A stretch of DNA of 64,000 nt from Deltaproteobacteria bacterium (GCA_029262375.1 JAJCZM010000005.1:1-64000); one strand, 5' to 3'; numbered from the stretch's first letter, positions 38,822-47,395 are shown. Numbers and translations: made by a program. The notes: generated by a model from the letters alone, not told the origin.

Positions 38822-39795
38822 TGCGAACCTTGCGATCCGTTCGAACCGCGCGTGCCTAGCGCGAGGGCGCGGGCGAATGCGTTGGCGTTGTACTCCATCA
38901 GTTCTACGTACCCTGCGCGTCCTTCGGTGAGCGGTGACCCGATAGGATCTACGAGCACCGTGGTGCCGTCGAACTCGGCTGCAATAATCTCAGCCACACG
39001 GGCGGGCAACTGCGGCTCGATCAAGATGGCACGGACGCCGTGTGCACGCGCCGCGCGAATCAGCGCTGCGATCGCGCGCGGGGTAGGCTCTTCGCCACCT
39101 GCTTCCTCGAGAACTCCCAGTTCGTTGAGGCCGTAGCGCTCCGCGAAAGGGCCCCACGCGTTGTGGAAGGCAATGTACTCGGTAGCTCGCGCACCTGCCA
39201 ATATGGCGCGAATGCGCCCATCCAGAGCGCGTAACTCTTCGGCCAGCGCCTTGCCGCGTGCACCGACGATCGCTGCATCGACGCTGTCAAAACTCGTCAG
39301 CGCATCGACAAGTGCGGGAAGGAACTTGTCGGCGACGAACGTCGGATCGAGCCACAGGTGAGGCGAGTGGGCGTGCCCGCCATGTTTATGCTCGTGTTCA
39401 TGCTCATGTTGATGCCCGTCGCCGTCGCGATGGACTGACTCTGCGTCCGCTTGTGCGAGCTGGGACAGTACAACCAAGCGAGGGGTGGCCTCGGATGCAT
39501 TGCGTAGTCGCTGTGCCCAGGAGTCGAGGCCGCCGCCGACGCTGACGAACAGGTCACACCGTGAGATGTGCACCATGTCGCTCGGCACCGGGTCGTAGGC
39601 GTGCGGCGATGCACCCGGAGGCAGCAGTGTCTCGACGTGTACGGAGTCGCCGCCCAGCGAACTGACGATGGCGGCCAGCGGATGAATCGTGACTACAATC
39701 TTGACGGGCTTGGCGGTGTTGGCCGGGGCGCAGTAGCCGGGCGATGCAAGCAGAACTACCGTCGAGCAAGCGAACAATAGCCACCGGCCTATCAT
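38818..39795 (-). CDS. znuA: Zinc-binding periplasmic protein of the ABC transporter
   Basis: This 325-aa cluster A-I solute-binding protein starts at ATG 39795, overlapping the SPFH gene's stop. A signal peptide precedes VTIHPLAAIVSSLGGDSV (first His ligand), LLPPGASPHAYDP (second), and a typical metal loop DGHQHEHEHEHKHGGHAHS, rich in His, seen in zinc-specific members. FHNAWGPFAERYG contains the third His. The His-rich loop favours zinc over manganese. Confidence 0.93.
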   Translation of the reverse strand: MIGRWLLFACSTVVLLASPGYCAPANTAKPVKIVVTIHPLAAIVSSLGGDSVHVETLLPPGASPHAYDPVPSDMVHISRCDLFVSVGGGLDSWAQRLRNASEATPRLVVLSQLAQADAESVHRDGDGHQHEHEHEHKHGGHAHSPHLWLDPTFVADKFLPALVDALTSFDSVDAAIVGARGKALAEELRALDGRIRAILAGARATEYIAFHNAWGPFAERYGLNELGVLEEAGGEEPTPRAIAALIRAARAHGVRAILIEPQLPARVAEIIAAEFDGTTVLVDPIGSPLTEGRAGYVELMEYNANAFARALALGTRGSNGSQGSQ

Positions 39796-40691
39796 CTCAG
39801 GATCCTGAGATTGATCTTTCCTCGATCGCTCGGTTCGAGGACGTAGGTTTCGATGTTCGGCAGCAGACGTTCGATGGTCTCGAGATAGAGGCGTTGCTCG
39901 GTGATCCAAGCGGAGTGGCCGTGCTCGGCTGCCAGGGCCTCGAATCGCGCAGCGCGCGCGCCGGCTGTCGTGACGCGTTCGTGGCGATCCGCATGGGCGG
40001 TCGAAACGATTTGCTGAATTTCACCCACGGTTTCCGCTTCGACTTGTGCGGCGTACGCGTGTGCTTCCTGAATCATGCGCTCGCGATCGCTGCTTGCGTT
40101 TTGCACCTCTTGGAACGACGTCCTCACGCCGCCCGAGACCGGAGGCGCGAGCTCCTGAAGGCTGATCGACTGAATTCGGATACCGGTGGCGAGCTCGTCC
40201 AGTATTTCCTGCATGCGCGCGTGTAGTTCGATGCCGATCGCCTGACGTCGGCCGGTAAGCACGTCGTCGACACCTTCTCCAGCGAGCATTTGGCCCGTCG
40301 CACGCTCTCCGATTCTACGAAGTAGTTGGCGCGGTGTCGCGTGTGTGAGCGTGAAGTCGTCGAGGCTGGCGATACTATACTGAACCGTCAGGCGCGCGGT
40401 GATCACGTTCGTGTCGCCGGTGAGCCACAGATCACTGGTAGGTGGATCTCCGGTGCGTTCCACGAACCGAAAACCGATCGGCATGATGAAGCTCGTCGCG
40501 GTTTGCTCGACGATGGTGCGTCCCAGCGGCCACGGCGCGTTCCAATGAATGCCGGGTAGTACACTACGATCCACCGCACGACCGAGCCGAATGGCAACAC
40601 CGCTCTCATCCGACGCAACGCCGTAGAATCCCGTGGCCGCGTAGGCGCCGAGGAGAACGGCCGTAACCATCCATTTGGACGGCTTGATCAT
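39792..40691 (-). CDS. SPFH/band-7 protein, HflK-like
   Basis: This encodes 299 aa with ATG 40691, which gives a short cytoplasmic part, a TM segment (WMVTAVLLGAYAATGFYGV) and the band-7 domain (SGVAIRLGRAVDRSVLPGIHWNAPWPLGRT). A coiled-coil part (QEAHAYAAQVEAETVGEIQQI) and ERLLPNIETYVLEP follow. HflK-like proteins form membrane rings with HflC that control FtsH. This copy overlaps both neighbours by ATGA. Its tight coupling to a zinc transporter rather than to ftsH-like genes suggests a specialised partner role. Confidence 0.85.
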   Translation of the reverse strand: MIKPSKWMVTAVLLGAYAATGFYGVASDESGVAIRLGRAVDRSVLPGIHWNAPWPLGRTIVEQTATSFIMPIGFRFVERTGDPPTSDLWLTGDTNVITARLTVQYSIASLDDFTLTHATPRQLLRRIGERATGQMLAGEGVDDVLTGRRQAIGIELHARMQEILDELATGIRIQSISLQELAPPVSGGVRTSFQEVQNASSDRERMIQEAHAYAAQVEAETVGEIQQIVSTAHADRHERVTTAGARAARFEALAAEHGHSAWITEQRLYLETIERLLPNIETYVLEPSDRGKINLRILR

Positions 40692-41629
40692 TTCTGGGCT
40701 CCGGATGAACCACCACGGTCCGGCCGCGAGGCGCCGCGCCATGAGCCGGGCGCTTTGCGGGTGAGTAGCTCGAGGAAGGGTGAATCGGCGGGCAGTACGA
40801 GAGTCGTCTTGTCGTTGAGCACCTTCTCGTAGGTTTCCAGCGTGCGTAGGAATCGGAAGAATTCTTCGTGTCCCCGATAGGCCTTCGCGTAGATGCGCGC
40901 GGCCTCCGCCTCGCCGGAAGCACGCGTTCTCGTCGCATCGGCCTCGGCGGTTGCGAGCGCTTCGGCGCGCACACGGTCGGCTTCCGCTCTGATCTTCTGT
41001 GCTTCGGCTCGCCCTTCGGATCGGTATCCGCGCGCGATGCGCGCACGCTCGGCGCGCATGCGTGCAAAGACGCTCTGAAGATTCTGGTTGGGGAACATGA
41101 GTCGCGTGATCCCGAAGCCTTCCACAGAGATGCCGTACTCGTCGTTCGCTACCGGGATGCCCGCTTCCATCACACGCCGTTCGAGCGCGTCGAGACCGCT
41201 GCGCTCGGTGTTGTCGGAGACCAGATCCTTGAAGCCTACCTCGCCGAGCGAACTGCCGAGTTCCGACTGGATCAGCGCGGACAGTCGAGCCTCGGCGAAC
41301 TCACGTGTTCGCACCGCCGTAAGGTAGAGTAGGGGGTTGTCGATTCGCCAGGAAACATAGGTGGTTACGACGATGTTCTTCTTGTCTTTGGTTAGTAGCT
41401 CCGTCTCGCGGGTTTCCGTCAGTAAGACGCGTCTGTCGAACCTGGCGACACGCTGGATCGGCGCGGGCGCCTTCCAGTGCAGCCCTGCCTGCGAGTAGAC
41501 GGCGACCGGCTTCCCGAACTGCGTGACGATTGCATGCTCGGTTTCGTCGACGACGACGAACGACGTCGCAAGCATGAGCAGTGCAAGTAGCACCGCTGCG
41601 ATATCAAAGAGATTGCGTAGTCCGGCCAT
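40688..41629 (-). CDS. SPFH/band-7 protein, HflC-like
   Basis: This encodes 313 aa. An N-terminal TM anchor (FDIAAVLLALLMLATSFVVV) is followed by DETEHAIVTQFGKPVAVYSQAGLHWKAPAPIQRVARFDRR, the band-7 signature of HflC, and TKDKKNIVVTTYVSWRI. The coiled coil is Ala/Glu/Arg-rich (RAEAQKIRAEADRVRAEALATAEADATRTRASGEAEAARIY). FLRTLETYEKVL near the end is the usual HflC element. It lies between the permease-SPFH fusion and the HflK-like gene. Confidence 0.9.
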   Translation of the reverse strand: MAGLRNLFDIAAVLLALLMLATSFVVVDETEHAIVTQFGKPVAVYSQAGLHWKAPAPIQRVARFDRRVLLTETRETELLTKDKKNIVVTTYVSWRIDNPLLYLTAVRTREFAEARLSALIQSELGSSLGEVGFKDLVSDNTERSGLDALERRVMEAGIPVANDEYGISVEGFGITRLMFPNQNLQSVFARMRAERARIARGYRSEGRAEAQKIRAEADRVRAEALATAEADATRTRASGEAEAARIYAKAYRGHEEFFRFLRTLETYEKVLNDKTTLVLPADSPFLELLTRKAPGSWRGASRPDRGGSSGAQK

Positions 41630-41635
41630 CGTTAC

Positions 41636-43753
41636 CTATTTCTCAGCGTCCGGAGCGATCTGCCAGTCCGTGGCTTTGTCAGCCGCTGGTGGCGAGGGGA
41701 GTAGCGGCAGTTCTCGGTTTGCGCCTATCCACACATCGACGTCTCCGCCTTGCGTGTCGCCTGCGTGAATATACTTACGGGGTCGGCCAAGCATACGCTC
41801 CATCGATTCGAAGTACAGACGCGTCTTCGTCAGCCATGCAGCCTTGTCGTGTTCGGATGCGAGTTGTGTGAACGCCCCGGCCTCGGCGTCGGCCACCGAT
41901 GTTGTTCGCGTACGCTCGGCCCGTGAGGCGCTCGCGACGGCTGAGGCTTCTCCTTGTGTGGCAGCTGCGGTTTCCGCGGCGTAACCGGCCGCATCGTGGA
42001 TCTCGCGGTCTCGATCCTCGATGGCGCTGGCGATGTCGCGGAACGAATCGTGAACGTCAGCGGGCGCGTGGATGTCGAGAAGACGCACGTCGGTAACCGC
42101 ACAGCCCAATTTCGCACCGGTCACGCGCGCGCCGATGCGCTGGTGCAGCCGGGCCTCTACGGTTCGTCTATCGGTCGTGTAGAGCAGATCGATGCGTCGC
42201 CCACCGACGAGGTCGACGAGTTCGCGCCGCGCAATCGCGCGTACCACTTCTTCGGCTTGCATCGTGGCGAAAGCGAATCGAACGGGGTCATCGATTCGGT
42301 ACTCTACGACTGCACGTAGATCGATGATGTTCTCGTCGGCGGTGAGATAGAACGCACGATTTCCGATCGCGGTACGTCGACCATCGGCCGCTCCGCGAAA
42401 GCCTACCGACACGGCCTGACGCTTCGTCGTGTCGATCGCTCGCCCGCGTCCGATTGGGCGCGGTGCGTGCAGATGGAGCCCCGGCTCCAGGTCGGCGGCG
42501 GTGATCGCACCCAGACGTTGCGTCACGCCGACATGGCCCGGCGGTACGACGAGTACGGTGGTAGAGGCTATGTAGATGCTCGCCACAATCGCGGCACCCG
42601 CGAGAGCGCGCGGCGTGAGCATACGCCGCCATTGGATGTTCGCGAGCGCAGGCCCGATGCGTTTGATCTGATCGGTTAGCTCGGTAACGCCGGTGCGGAA
42701 TCCCGTTCGAATGAGGCTGCCGGCCAATAACGCGACGAATATGATCGCCGCGCCGTTCTTCAGATAGACCATGTAGTAGGGATCCGGACTGTCGATTCCG
42801 GCGAGTACTGTCTGTCTGAACGCGTCGCCGCCGAACGTATCGACGGCCAGGCCGGCCGCGAGTGCGACGCCGATGATCGATCCGAGGTAGATGCGCAGAC
42901 GCCTGGCGCCGAGCAAGCGAGCGACCACTGACATCGTCGCGGCGTTGGTCGCAGGACCCACGAGCAGGAACACGAGGGCGGCGCCTGGCGACAGTCCCTT
43001 TGCGATGAGGGCCGCCGCGACCGGTGTCGATGCGCTCGCACACAGGTAAAGCGGCACACCCGCCACGACCATCGCCAGCATGGGTAGCAGGCCGCTCTCC
43101 CAACCAAGAACGCGCGTGAAGAAATCGTCAGGCAGCATCGCCGACAGGATGCCCGTCAGTACGATGCCGATGAACAGCGAGAATGCGATTTCGTCGAGCA
43201 GCGTCGCAAATCCGTAGCGAAGGATGCGGCGACTGTGCCCGGTACCGTCGCTGTCGACTTCGGCGCTCGGATCGTGGCTGGTTCCGTCGCCGTGCGTGTG
43301 GGCTTCGGTGCCGCACCCCTCGGCGTGCGCGATGGCATCGTCGTTGTCGTCGTCGGGAAGCGCGATCGATAGGATGCCGGCGACCACGCCGGTGAGTACC
43401 GCGACGGCGGGGCGTACGATCGCCATTACCGGGCCGAGAAGTCCGTAAGTCAGAGCGATCGAATCGACGCCCGTTTCCGGCGTTGAGATCAGGAACGACA
43501 ACGTCGACGAGCGCCCGGCACCTTTGTCGCGAAGCGCCGCGGCGGCTGGAAGCACGCCGCACGAACACAATGGGATCGGCGCACCGAACAACGCCGCCAA
43601 AATGACGGAACGGGGACTCTCCGCGCCCAGATGCCTGCTAATCGCATCTGTGGGGAGAAACTCGTGAAGCAGACCGGCGATGAAGAACCCCAGCAGAATG
43701 TAGAGGGATCCTTCGTAGAGAACCGTGCCCGTTTCAGAGGCTATGGAGATCAG
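41636..43753 (-). CDS. Metal permease (SO_0444/DUF318-like) fused to an SPFH/band-7 domain
   Basis: This encodes about 705 aa. Residues 1-380 are a permease of the ArsP/YraQ relative type: LYILLGFFIAGLLHEFLP, LFGAPIPLCSCGVLPAA (Cys-Ser-Cys at about 63-65), STPETGVDS, a His/Asp-rich linker (about 134-176), then VPLYLCASASTPVAAAL and LLVGPATNAATM. Residues 380-650 form a TM helix plus a band-7 domain (VVPPGHVGVTQRLGAITAADLEPGLHLHAPRPIGRG, VEYRIDDPVRFAF) and coiled coil. TTG 43600 would cut off conserved permease residues. The frame is homologous up to about 43753, where only CTG or ATC is available, right behind the SDR stop and GAGGGG. A rare start is implied. Confidence 0.82.
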   Translation of the reverse strand: MISIASETGTVLYEGSLYILLGFFIAGLLHEFLPTDAISRHLGAESPRSVILAALFGAPIPLCSCGVLPAAAALRDKGAGRSSTLSFLISTPETGVDSIALTYGLLGPVMAIVRPAVAVLTGVVAGILSIALPDDDNDDAIAHAEGCGTEAHTHGDGTSHDPSAEVDSDGTGHSRRILRYGFATLLDEIAFSLFIGIVLTGILSAMLPDDFFTRVLGWESGLLPMLAMVVAGVPLYLCASASTPVAAALIAKGLSPGAALVFLLVGPATNAATMSVVARLLGARRLRIYLGSIIGVALAAGLAVDTFGGDAFRQTVLAGIDSPDPYYMVYLKNGAAIIFVALLAGSLIRTGFRTGVTELTDQIKRIGPALANIQWRRMLTPRALAGAAIVASIYIASTTVLVVPPGHVGVTQRLGAITAADLEPGLHLHAPRPIGRGRAIDTTKRQAVSVGFRGAADGRRTAIGNRAFYLTADENIIDLRAVVEYRIDDPVRFAFATMQAEEVVRAIARRELVDLVGGRRIDLLYTTDRRTVEARLHQRIGARVTGAKLGCAVTDVRLLDIHAPADVHDSFRDIASAIEDRDREIHDAAGYAAETAAATQGEASAVASASRAERTRTTSVADAEAGAFTQLASEHDKAAWLTKTRLYFESMERMLGRPRKYIHAGDTQGGDVDVWIGANRELPLLPSPPAADKATDWQIAPDAEK

Positions 43754-43777
43754 TAGTTCGATCGATTGCCCCTCTTT

Positions 43778-44530
43778 CTAGCTACGGCCGAAGCCGCCGC
43801 TCACGCTGATCGCTTGGCCAGTAATCCAGGAAGCCTCGTCCGACGCGAGGAAAGTGATGAGGGGCGCGATGTCCTCGGGGCGTCCGAATCTCCCGAGCGG
43901 GTAGAATCGGTCGGCGTGCTCTTCCATCTGGTCGTCGACCCAGGGGGTCATCGGCGTCTTCGTGACGCCGGGGCACACCGCGTTGACGTTCACCTGGTAT
44001 CGGCCCATCTCCAGAGCAAGGCCGCGGGTGAAGGAGATGACCCCACCTTTGGTCGCGCCGTATAGCACCATGCGTTTTTCGTTTGCCTTCCCGGCCTCGG
44101 ATGCGAGCGAAACGATCTTGCCCGAGCGTCGTTCGATCATGTGATCGACGACGGCGCGGCAACAATTGATGACGCCGCGGAAATTGATGTCGATCAGATC
44201 GTCCCAATCGCAGGGCTGCGAGTCTGCGAAGAATTGCATGGGACCGCCGATGCCGGCGGAGTTCACTAGAATATCCACTCCACCGAACACGTCGACGGCA
44301 TGGTCGGCGGCCGCCCGGCAGGCATCGTAGTCGCGTACGTCGAGAGTCACAGTCTCGACCTCACCACCGCGCGCGCGGAGCTCAGCAGCAGTCTGGCTCA
44401 GAAGATCTTCGTTGAGGTCGGCGAGCACGACCTTTACACCATCACGTCTCATGTACTCGGCCGTCATGCGTCCGAGTCCCGACGCGCCGCCGGTGATGAT
44501 TGCTACTTTGTCTTTTAGGCCGAGGTCCAT
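43778..44530 (-). CDS. Short-chain dehydrogenase/reductase (SDR)
   Basis: This 250-aa classical SDR has a cofactor motif IITGGASGLGR, an NSAG stretch (LVNSAGIGG), Ser (VSLASEAG), and the active-site Tyr-x-x-x-Lys in YGATKGG. The end SWITGQAISVSGGFGRS is typical. It is the first gene of the tight operon with the permease-SPFH fusion, SPFH pair and zinc transporter; its link to metals is not apparent. An RNA hairpin covers its ribosome site. Confidence 0.88.
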   Translation of the reverse strand: MDLGLKDKVAIITGGASGLGRMTAEYMRRDGVKVVLADLNEDLLSQTAAELRARGGEVETVTLDVRDYDACRAAADHAVDVFGGVDILVNSAGIGGPMQFFADSQPCDWDDLIDINFRGVINCCRAVVDHMIERRSGKIVSLASEAGKANEKRMVLYGATKGGVISFTRGLALEMGRYQVNVNAVCPGVTKTPMTPWVDDQMEEHADRFYPLGRFGRPEDIAPLITFLASDEASWITGQAISVSGGFGRS

Positions 44531-44531
44531 G

Positions 44532-44563
44532 CGTGGTGGAGTTCCTTAAGAAACTCCACCACG
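44532..44563 (-). promoter_or_regulatory. Perfect hairpin enclosing the ribosome site of the SDR operon
   Basis: A 12-bp perfect stem (CGTGGTGGAGTT with AACTCCACCACG) has an 8-nt loop and ends one base before the ATG at 44530. The minus-strand loop region carries the Shine-Dalgarno-like AAGGAA. With no T-run and lying at a gene start, it looks like a translational control element, not a terminator. Confidence 0.6.
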
Positions 44564-44705
44564 TAGCACTTACTGCGAACTGTGCCTAGACGGCGTTCTT
44601 GCGCAGCCGTTCAATACGGTACGCATCCGCGGAGGAGCCGCGAGGGGGCAGGGGATGAACAGCCTGTGGGCAGGCGATGGCGAAAATTGCCAGGCCCGGT
44701 TTCTT

Positions 44706-45962
44706 CTATTCCTCGACGGTGCCTGGAATCACGGCTTCGGGGCAGAACAGGAACGTCGGGCCGTGTTCGAGGCCGACGATGACACGCAGCAGTCGCAGTA
44801 CATCGCTCGTGTTGATGAAGCCGTTGGAATCGACGTCGCACAACGCCAGGTCGCAACTATTGAGGCCGACCGCAACACGAAGGATGTACAGTGCGTCCTT
44901 GATCGACGGAGCGCGTCCACCGGTAGGTGCGCCACACGTCGTATTGGCAATGCAGTACTTGCTGCAGATGTCGCCGAAGCCGCCTTCGTCGTTGCCGTCG
45001 TCGCAGGTCTCGAAATCGTTGATCACACCGTTGCCGCAGTTTTTCGTCAGCGGCATGCCGTTGTCGAGAACAGCTACGAGTTTGCCGTGATGGGTCTCGA
45101 ACAGACACTCGACCAACGCCGTGAGTGCGAACGTACCTTCCGCGACGCCGGCGCATTCGTTCGGGAAGCCGAGTGCCGTGAGATCGACTCCGCCGCAGGT
45201 GTTGGCCAATTCGCGAAGCACTTTATCGTGCGCGGCGAGAATGGCGTTGTCGGTCGGCGTGTGTCCGGTACTCGGCGCAAAGCGGTCCGCTTCGGCGCGG
45301 CAGTCTACAGAGAGGTCGATATCGCGGCTCATCTGCTTGAAGGCGCACTCCGAACGCGCGGCGAGTTCATTGACGAAGAGCTTCGAGCCCTTAGTCGAAA
45401 TATCTCTCTGGCAATTGCGCGCGGGATTCGCGACGACGGAGTCGAGCGCGGGTTGTTCGATCGCGATGAGTTCATCGACGACAGCGTCGGCTTCGTTGCG
45501 GGTGCAGGATTCCAGATCGAATGCGGTGAACGGCGGGCCATCGGGGTCTTCGCAGGCTCCGGGGAAACCGAGCACACTGAGCTCTACCGCGAGACAACCG
45601 GACGTAATATCGGAGAGCGTTCTGGTCTGGGCGGCGCGAAGCAGCTCGTCGGTTTGCTCATCGCCCGTACCGTCGTCAATGGAAGCACGGCAGTCGTTCG
45701 CGAGCGCGATGTTGCCTTTCATCTGCTCCAGGAAGCAGTCGTGACGCGCGTTGAAAATGTCACGCACGTAGGCGTTCGAAGACTCCTTTACGAGTCGCTG
45801 GCAGCGTATTTCGTCCAATGTGAAGAAGGGGAGCTCATCGATGGCAGCGGCCTGCGGCGCACCGGACGTGAGGCCGTAGGCGCACACGCCGACGAACACA
45901 CCGGCAAATGCGGCGGCCGTGCGGGGGGCAAATGGGGCAAGTCTGGCAAAACGAGAAAGCAT
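44706..45962 (-). CDS. Secreted Cys-rich protein with CGNG repeat and dockerin-like end
   Basis: This encodes 418 aa, with GAGGAG before ATG 45962. The signal peptide ends around AQA. Three helical Cys-pair segments of similar layout follow (IRCQRLVKESSNAYV, then NDCRAS; NCQRDISTKGSKLFV, then VDCRAEADRF; and CLFETHHGKLVAVL). Next come the DUF4215-type CGNGVINDFETCDDGND module and a dockerin-like end (DALYILRVAVGL, CDVDSNGFINTSDVLRLLRVIVGL) with calcium-type Asp/Asn positions. Function is unknown. The modules fit a cell-surface scaffold or adhesin. Confidence 0.75.
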   Translation of the reverse strand: MLSRFARLAPFAPRTAAAFAGVFVGVCAYGLTSGAPQAAAIDELPFFTLDEIRCQRLVKESSNAYVRDIFNARHDCFLEQMKGNIALANDCRASIDDGTGDEQTDELLRAAQTRTLSDITSGCLAVELSVLGFPGACEDPDGPPFTAFDLESCTRNEADAVVDELIAIEQPALDSVVANPARNCQRDISTKGSKLFVNELAARSECAFKQMSRDIDLSVDCRAEADRFAPSTGHTPTDNAILAAHDKVLRELANTCGGVDLTALGFPNECAGVAEGTFALTALVECLFETHHGKLVAVLDNGMPLTKNCGNGVINDFETCDDGNDEGGFGDICSKYCIANTTCGAPTGGRAPSIKDALYILRVAVGLNSCDLALCDVDSNGFINTSDVLRLLRVIVGLEHGPTFLFCPEAVIPGTVEE

Positions 45963-46022
45963 GCGTCTCCTCAATCGGTTTTCGCTGCGCACAATGCGTT
46001 CGCTGCGCGCGGCGTTCCATTT

Positions 46023-46110
46023 GGCGGCTCCCCTGAGAGGGCTCGCCATCGGCGGCTGCCCTTGTGAGGATGCCGCCATCGGTGGCTCCCCTAAGAGGGT
46101 GTCACCATGG
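46023..46110 (-). repeat. Three tandem 28-30 nt hairpin repeats
   Basis: The units are at 46023-46050, 46051-46080 and 46081-46110. Each starts GGYGG and ends CGCCATC-like, and folds as a hairpin. The outer arms are GGCG/CGCC (unit 1), GGCGG/CCGCC (unit 2) and GGTG/CACC (unit 3), with an inner CCCT...AGGG (CCT...AGG in unit 2). The differences compensate, which supports a selected structure. The repeats lie in the leader region of the secreted gene starting at 45962. Confidence 0.7.
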
Positions 46111-46197
46111 CCGGCAAGCGGAAACGTTAGCCCGGTTTTTCGAAGGCCGTCAAGGACGCGAATCCTCTGATCTCGCGCTGTTGGCGTTCCAACGGGT

Positions 46198-46226
46198 TTG
46201 ACATCACTGGCCGCGCAGCATTCGTA
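46198..46226 (+). promoter_or_regulatory. Possible promoter of the mrp pair
   Basis: TTGACA (46198-46203) is followed after 17 bp by TTCGTA (46221-46226), a poor -10. The leader to the GTG at 46319 would be about 90 nt and includes the hairpin at 46291-46307. Confidence 0.4.
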
Positions 46227-46290
46227 ATGCCGTCGGCGCAGCGCATGTATTAGGCTGTATGGACTGAGCGCGGCTGCAGGCGCAACACAG

Positions 46291-46307
46291 CCCCCCATAA
46301 TGGGGGG
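46291..46307 (+). promoter_or_regulatory. C6/G6 hairpin next to the ribosome site of mrp1
   Basis: CCCCCCAT (46291-46298), one base, ATGGGGGG (46300-46307). The G-run continues into the ribosome site GGAGG (46305-46311 region), eight bases before the GTG start. Pairing would hide part of the ribosome site; the G-run may also vary in length. Confidence 0.5.
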
Positions 46308-46318
46308 GAGGCAAGCTC

Positions 46319-47395
46319 GTGACCCCCGACGAGATCCGCGAAAAGCTCAAAGAAGTTAAGTATCCCGGTTTCAGCCGCGACATCGTGTCGTTCGGAATCG
46401 TGAAAGAAATCGATGTCGATGCGACGCGAACCCAGGTTCGGCTGGCCATCGTCACCGACAACCGTGACGTTGCGCTCGAGATCGTGCAGAACGTCGAGCT
46501 CGTGCTCGGTGGCGTCGAAGGGCTGCCCCCGCTCGACCTCGTCGTCGAGAAGCCGCAGGCCGGCGAACAGGCGGCTGCTGCCGAGAAACAACCCGAGCGA
46601 GGGCCCAAGGGCGTTCCCGGCGTGGCACGCATCATCGCCGTGGCGAGCGGCAAAGGCGGGGTCGGGAAATCTACGGTCGCCGCCAACCTCGCGGTGGCGT
46701 TGGCCAAAGCGGGCAATCGCGTCGGCCTGCTCGATGCCGATATCTACGGCCCGAGTGTGCCCACGATGTTCGGGCTCGCAGAGGATGAGCGCGCCGGCAG
46801 CGATGAAGAAGGTCGGCTCATTCCGATCGAGCGTCACGGCGTGCGTTTGGTTTCGATGGGCATGTTCGTGTCCGACGGCGCGCCGCTCATTTGGCGCGGC
46901 CCGATGCTCACGAAAGCACTTTCGCAGTTCACCTGGGACGTTGCGTGGGGCGAACTAGACTACCTCTTGATCGATCTTCCACCCGGAACCGGTGACGTAC
47001 AGATGACGGTAACGATGCAGATCGCGCTCGACGGCGGAGTGATCGTCACTACGCCGCAGGATGTCGCTCTCGCCGATGTCGAGCGCGGTGTAGAGATGTT
47101 CCAGCGTGTCAACGCGCCCGTACTCGGGGTCGTTGAGAACATGAGCTTCCACGTCTGTTCGGGGTGCGGCCGCGAGGCGCACATCTTCGGCGACGGCGGC
47201 GGGAAGCGTATGGCGGAAAAGTTCGGATTGCCCTTCTTGGGCGCGATTCCACTGTTGCGCGGGATTCGAGAAAACTCCGACGCAGGCGTCCCGACGGTAG
47301 TCTCCGAGCCCGATGGCGATGCGGCGCAAGCGTTTTTGTCGGTGGCCGAACGTTTGGTGTTGTCGCTGCCGGGTAAGGAGGTGGGCCATGCCTGA
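46319..47395 (+). CDS. mrp: Mrp/NBP35-type Fe-S carrier with N-terminal MIP18 domain
   Basis: This encodes 358 aa. An MIP18/DUF59 domain (MTPDEIREKLKEVKYPGFSRDI, SFGIVKEIDVD) occupies about residues 1-80. The Mrp ATPase has the deviant Walker A SGKGGVGKST, DADIYGPSVPTM, IDLPPGTGDVQ and the Fe-S-binding CxxC (CSGC) near residue 280. The GTG start lies behind GGAGG. Proteins of this kind carry 4Fe-4S clusters to target enzymes. The stop overlaps a second paralogue by eight bases. Confidence 0.92.
   Translation: MTPDEIREKLKEVKYPGFSRDIVSFGIVKEIDVDATRTQVRLAIVTDNRDVALEIVQNVELVLGGVEGLPPLDLVVEKPQAGEQAAAAEKQPERGPKGVPGVARIIAVASGKGGVGKSTVAANLAVALAKAGNRVGLLDADIYGPSVPTMFGLAEDERAGSDEEGRLIPIERHGVRLVSMGMFVSDGAPLIWRGPMLTKALSQFTWDVAWGELDYLLIDLPPGTGDVQMTVTMQIALDGGVIVTTPQDVALADVERGVEMFQRVNAPVLGVVENMSFHVCSGCGREAHIFGDGGGKRMAEKFGLPFLGAIPLLRGIRENSDAGVPTVVSEPDGDAAQAFLSVAERLVLSLPGKEVGHA

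Noticed and set aside
44532..44563. Hairpin read as a terminator
   Set aside because: No T-run on either strand and it lies directly at the SDR start codon.
44655..46067. 470-codon plus-strand frame over the dockerin gene
   Set aside because: Shadow of the minus-strand secreted gene; no family features.
46023..46110. CRISPR-like or c-di-GMP (GEMM) riboswitch-like repeats
   Set aside because: The units are contiguous without unique spacers, and the GEMM core (ACGCANAGC-type) is absent.
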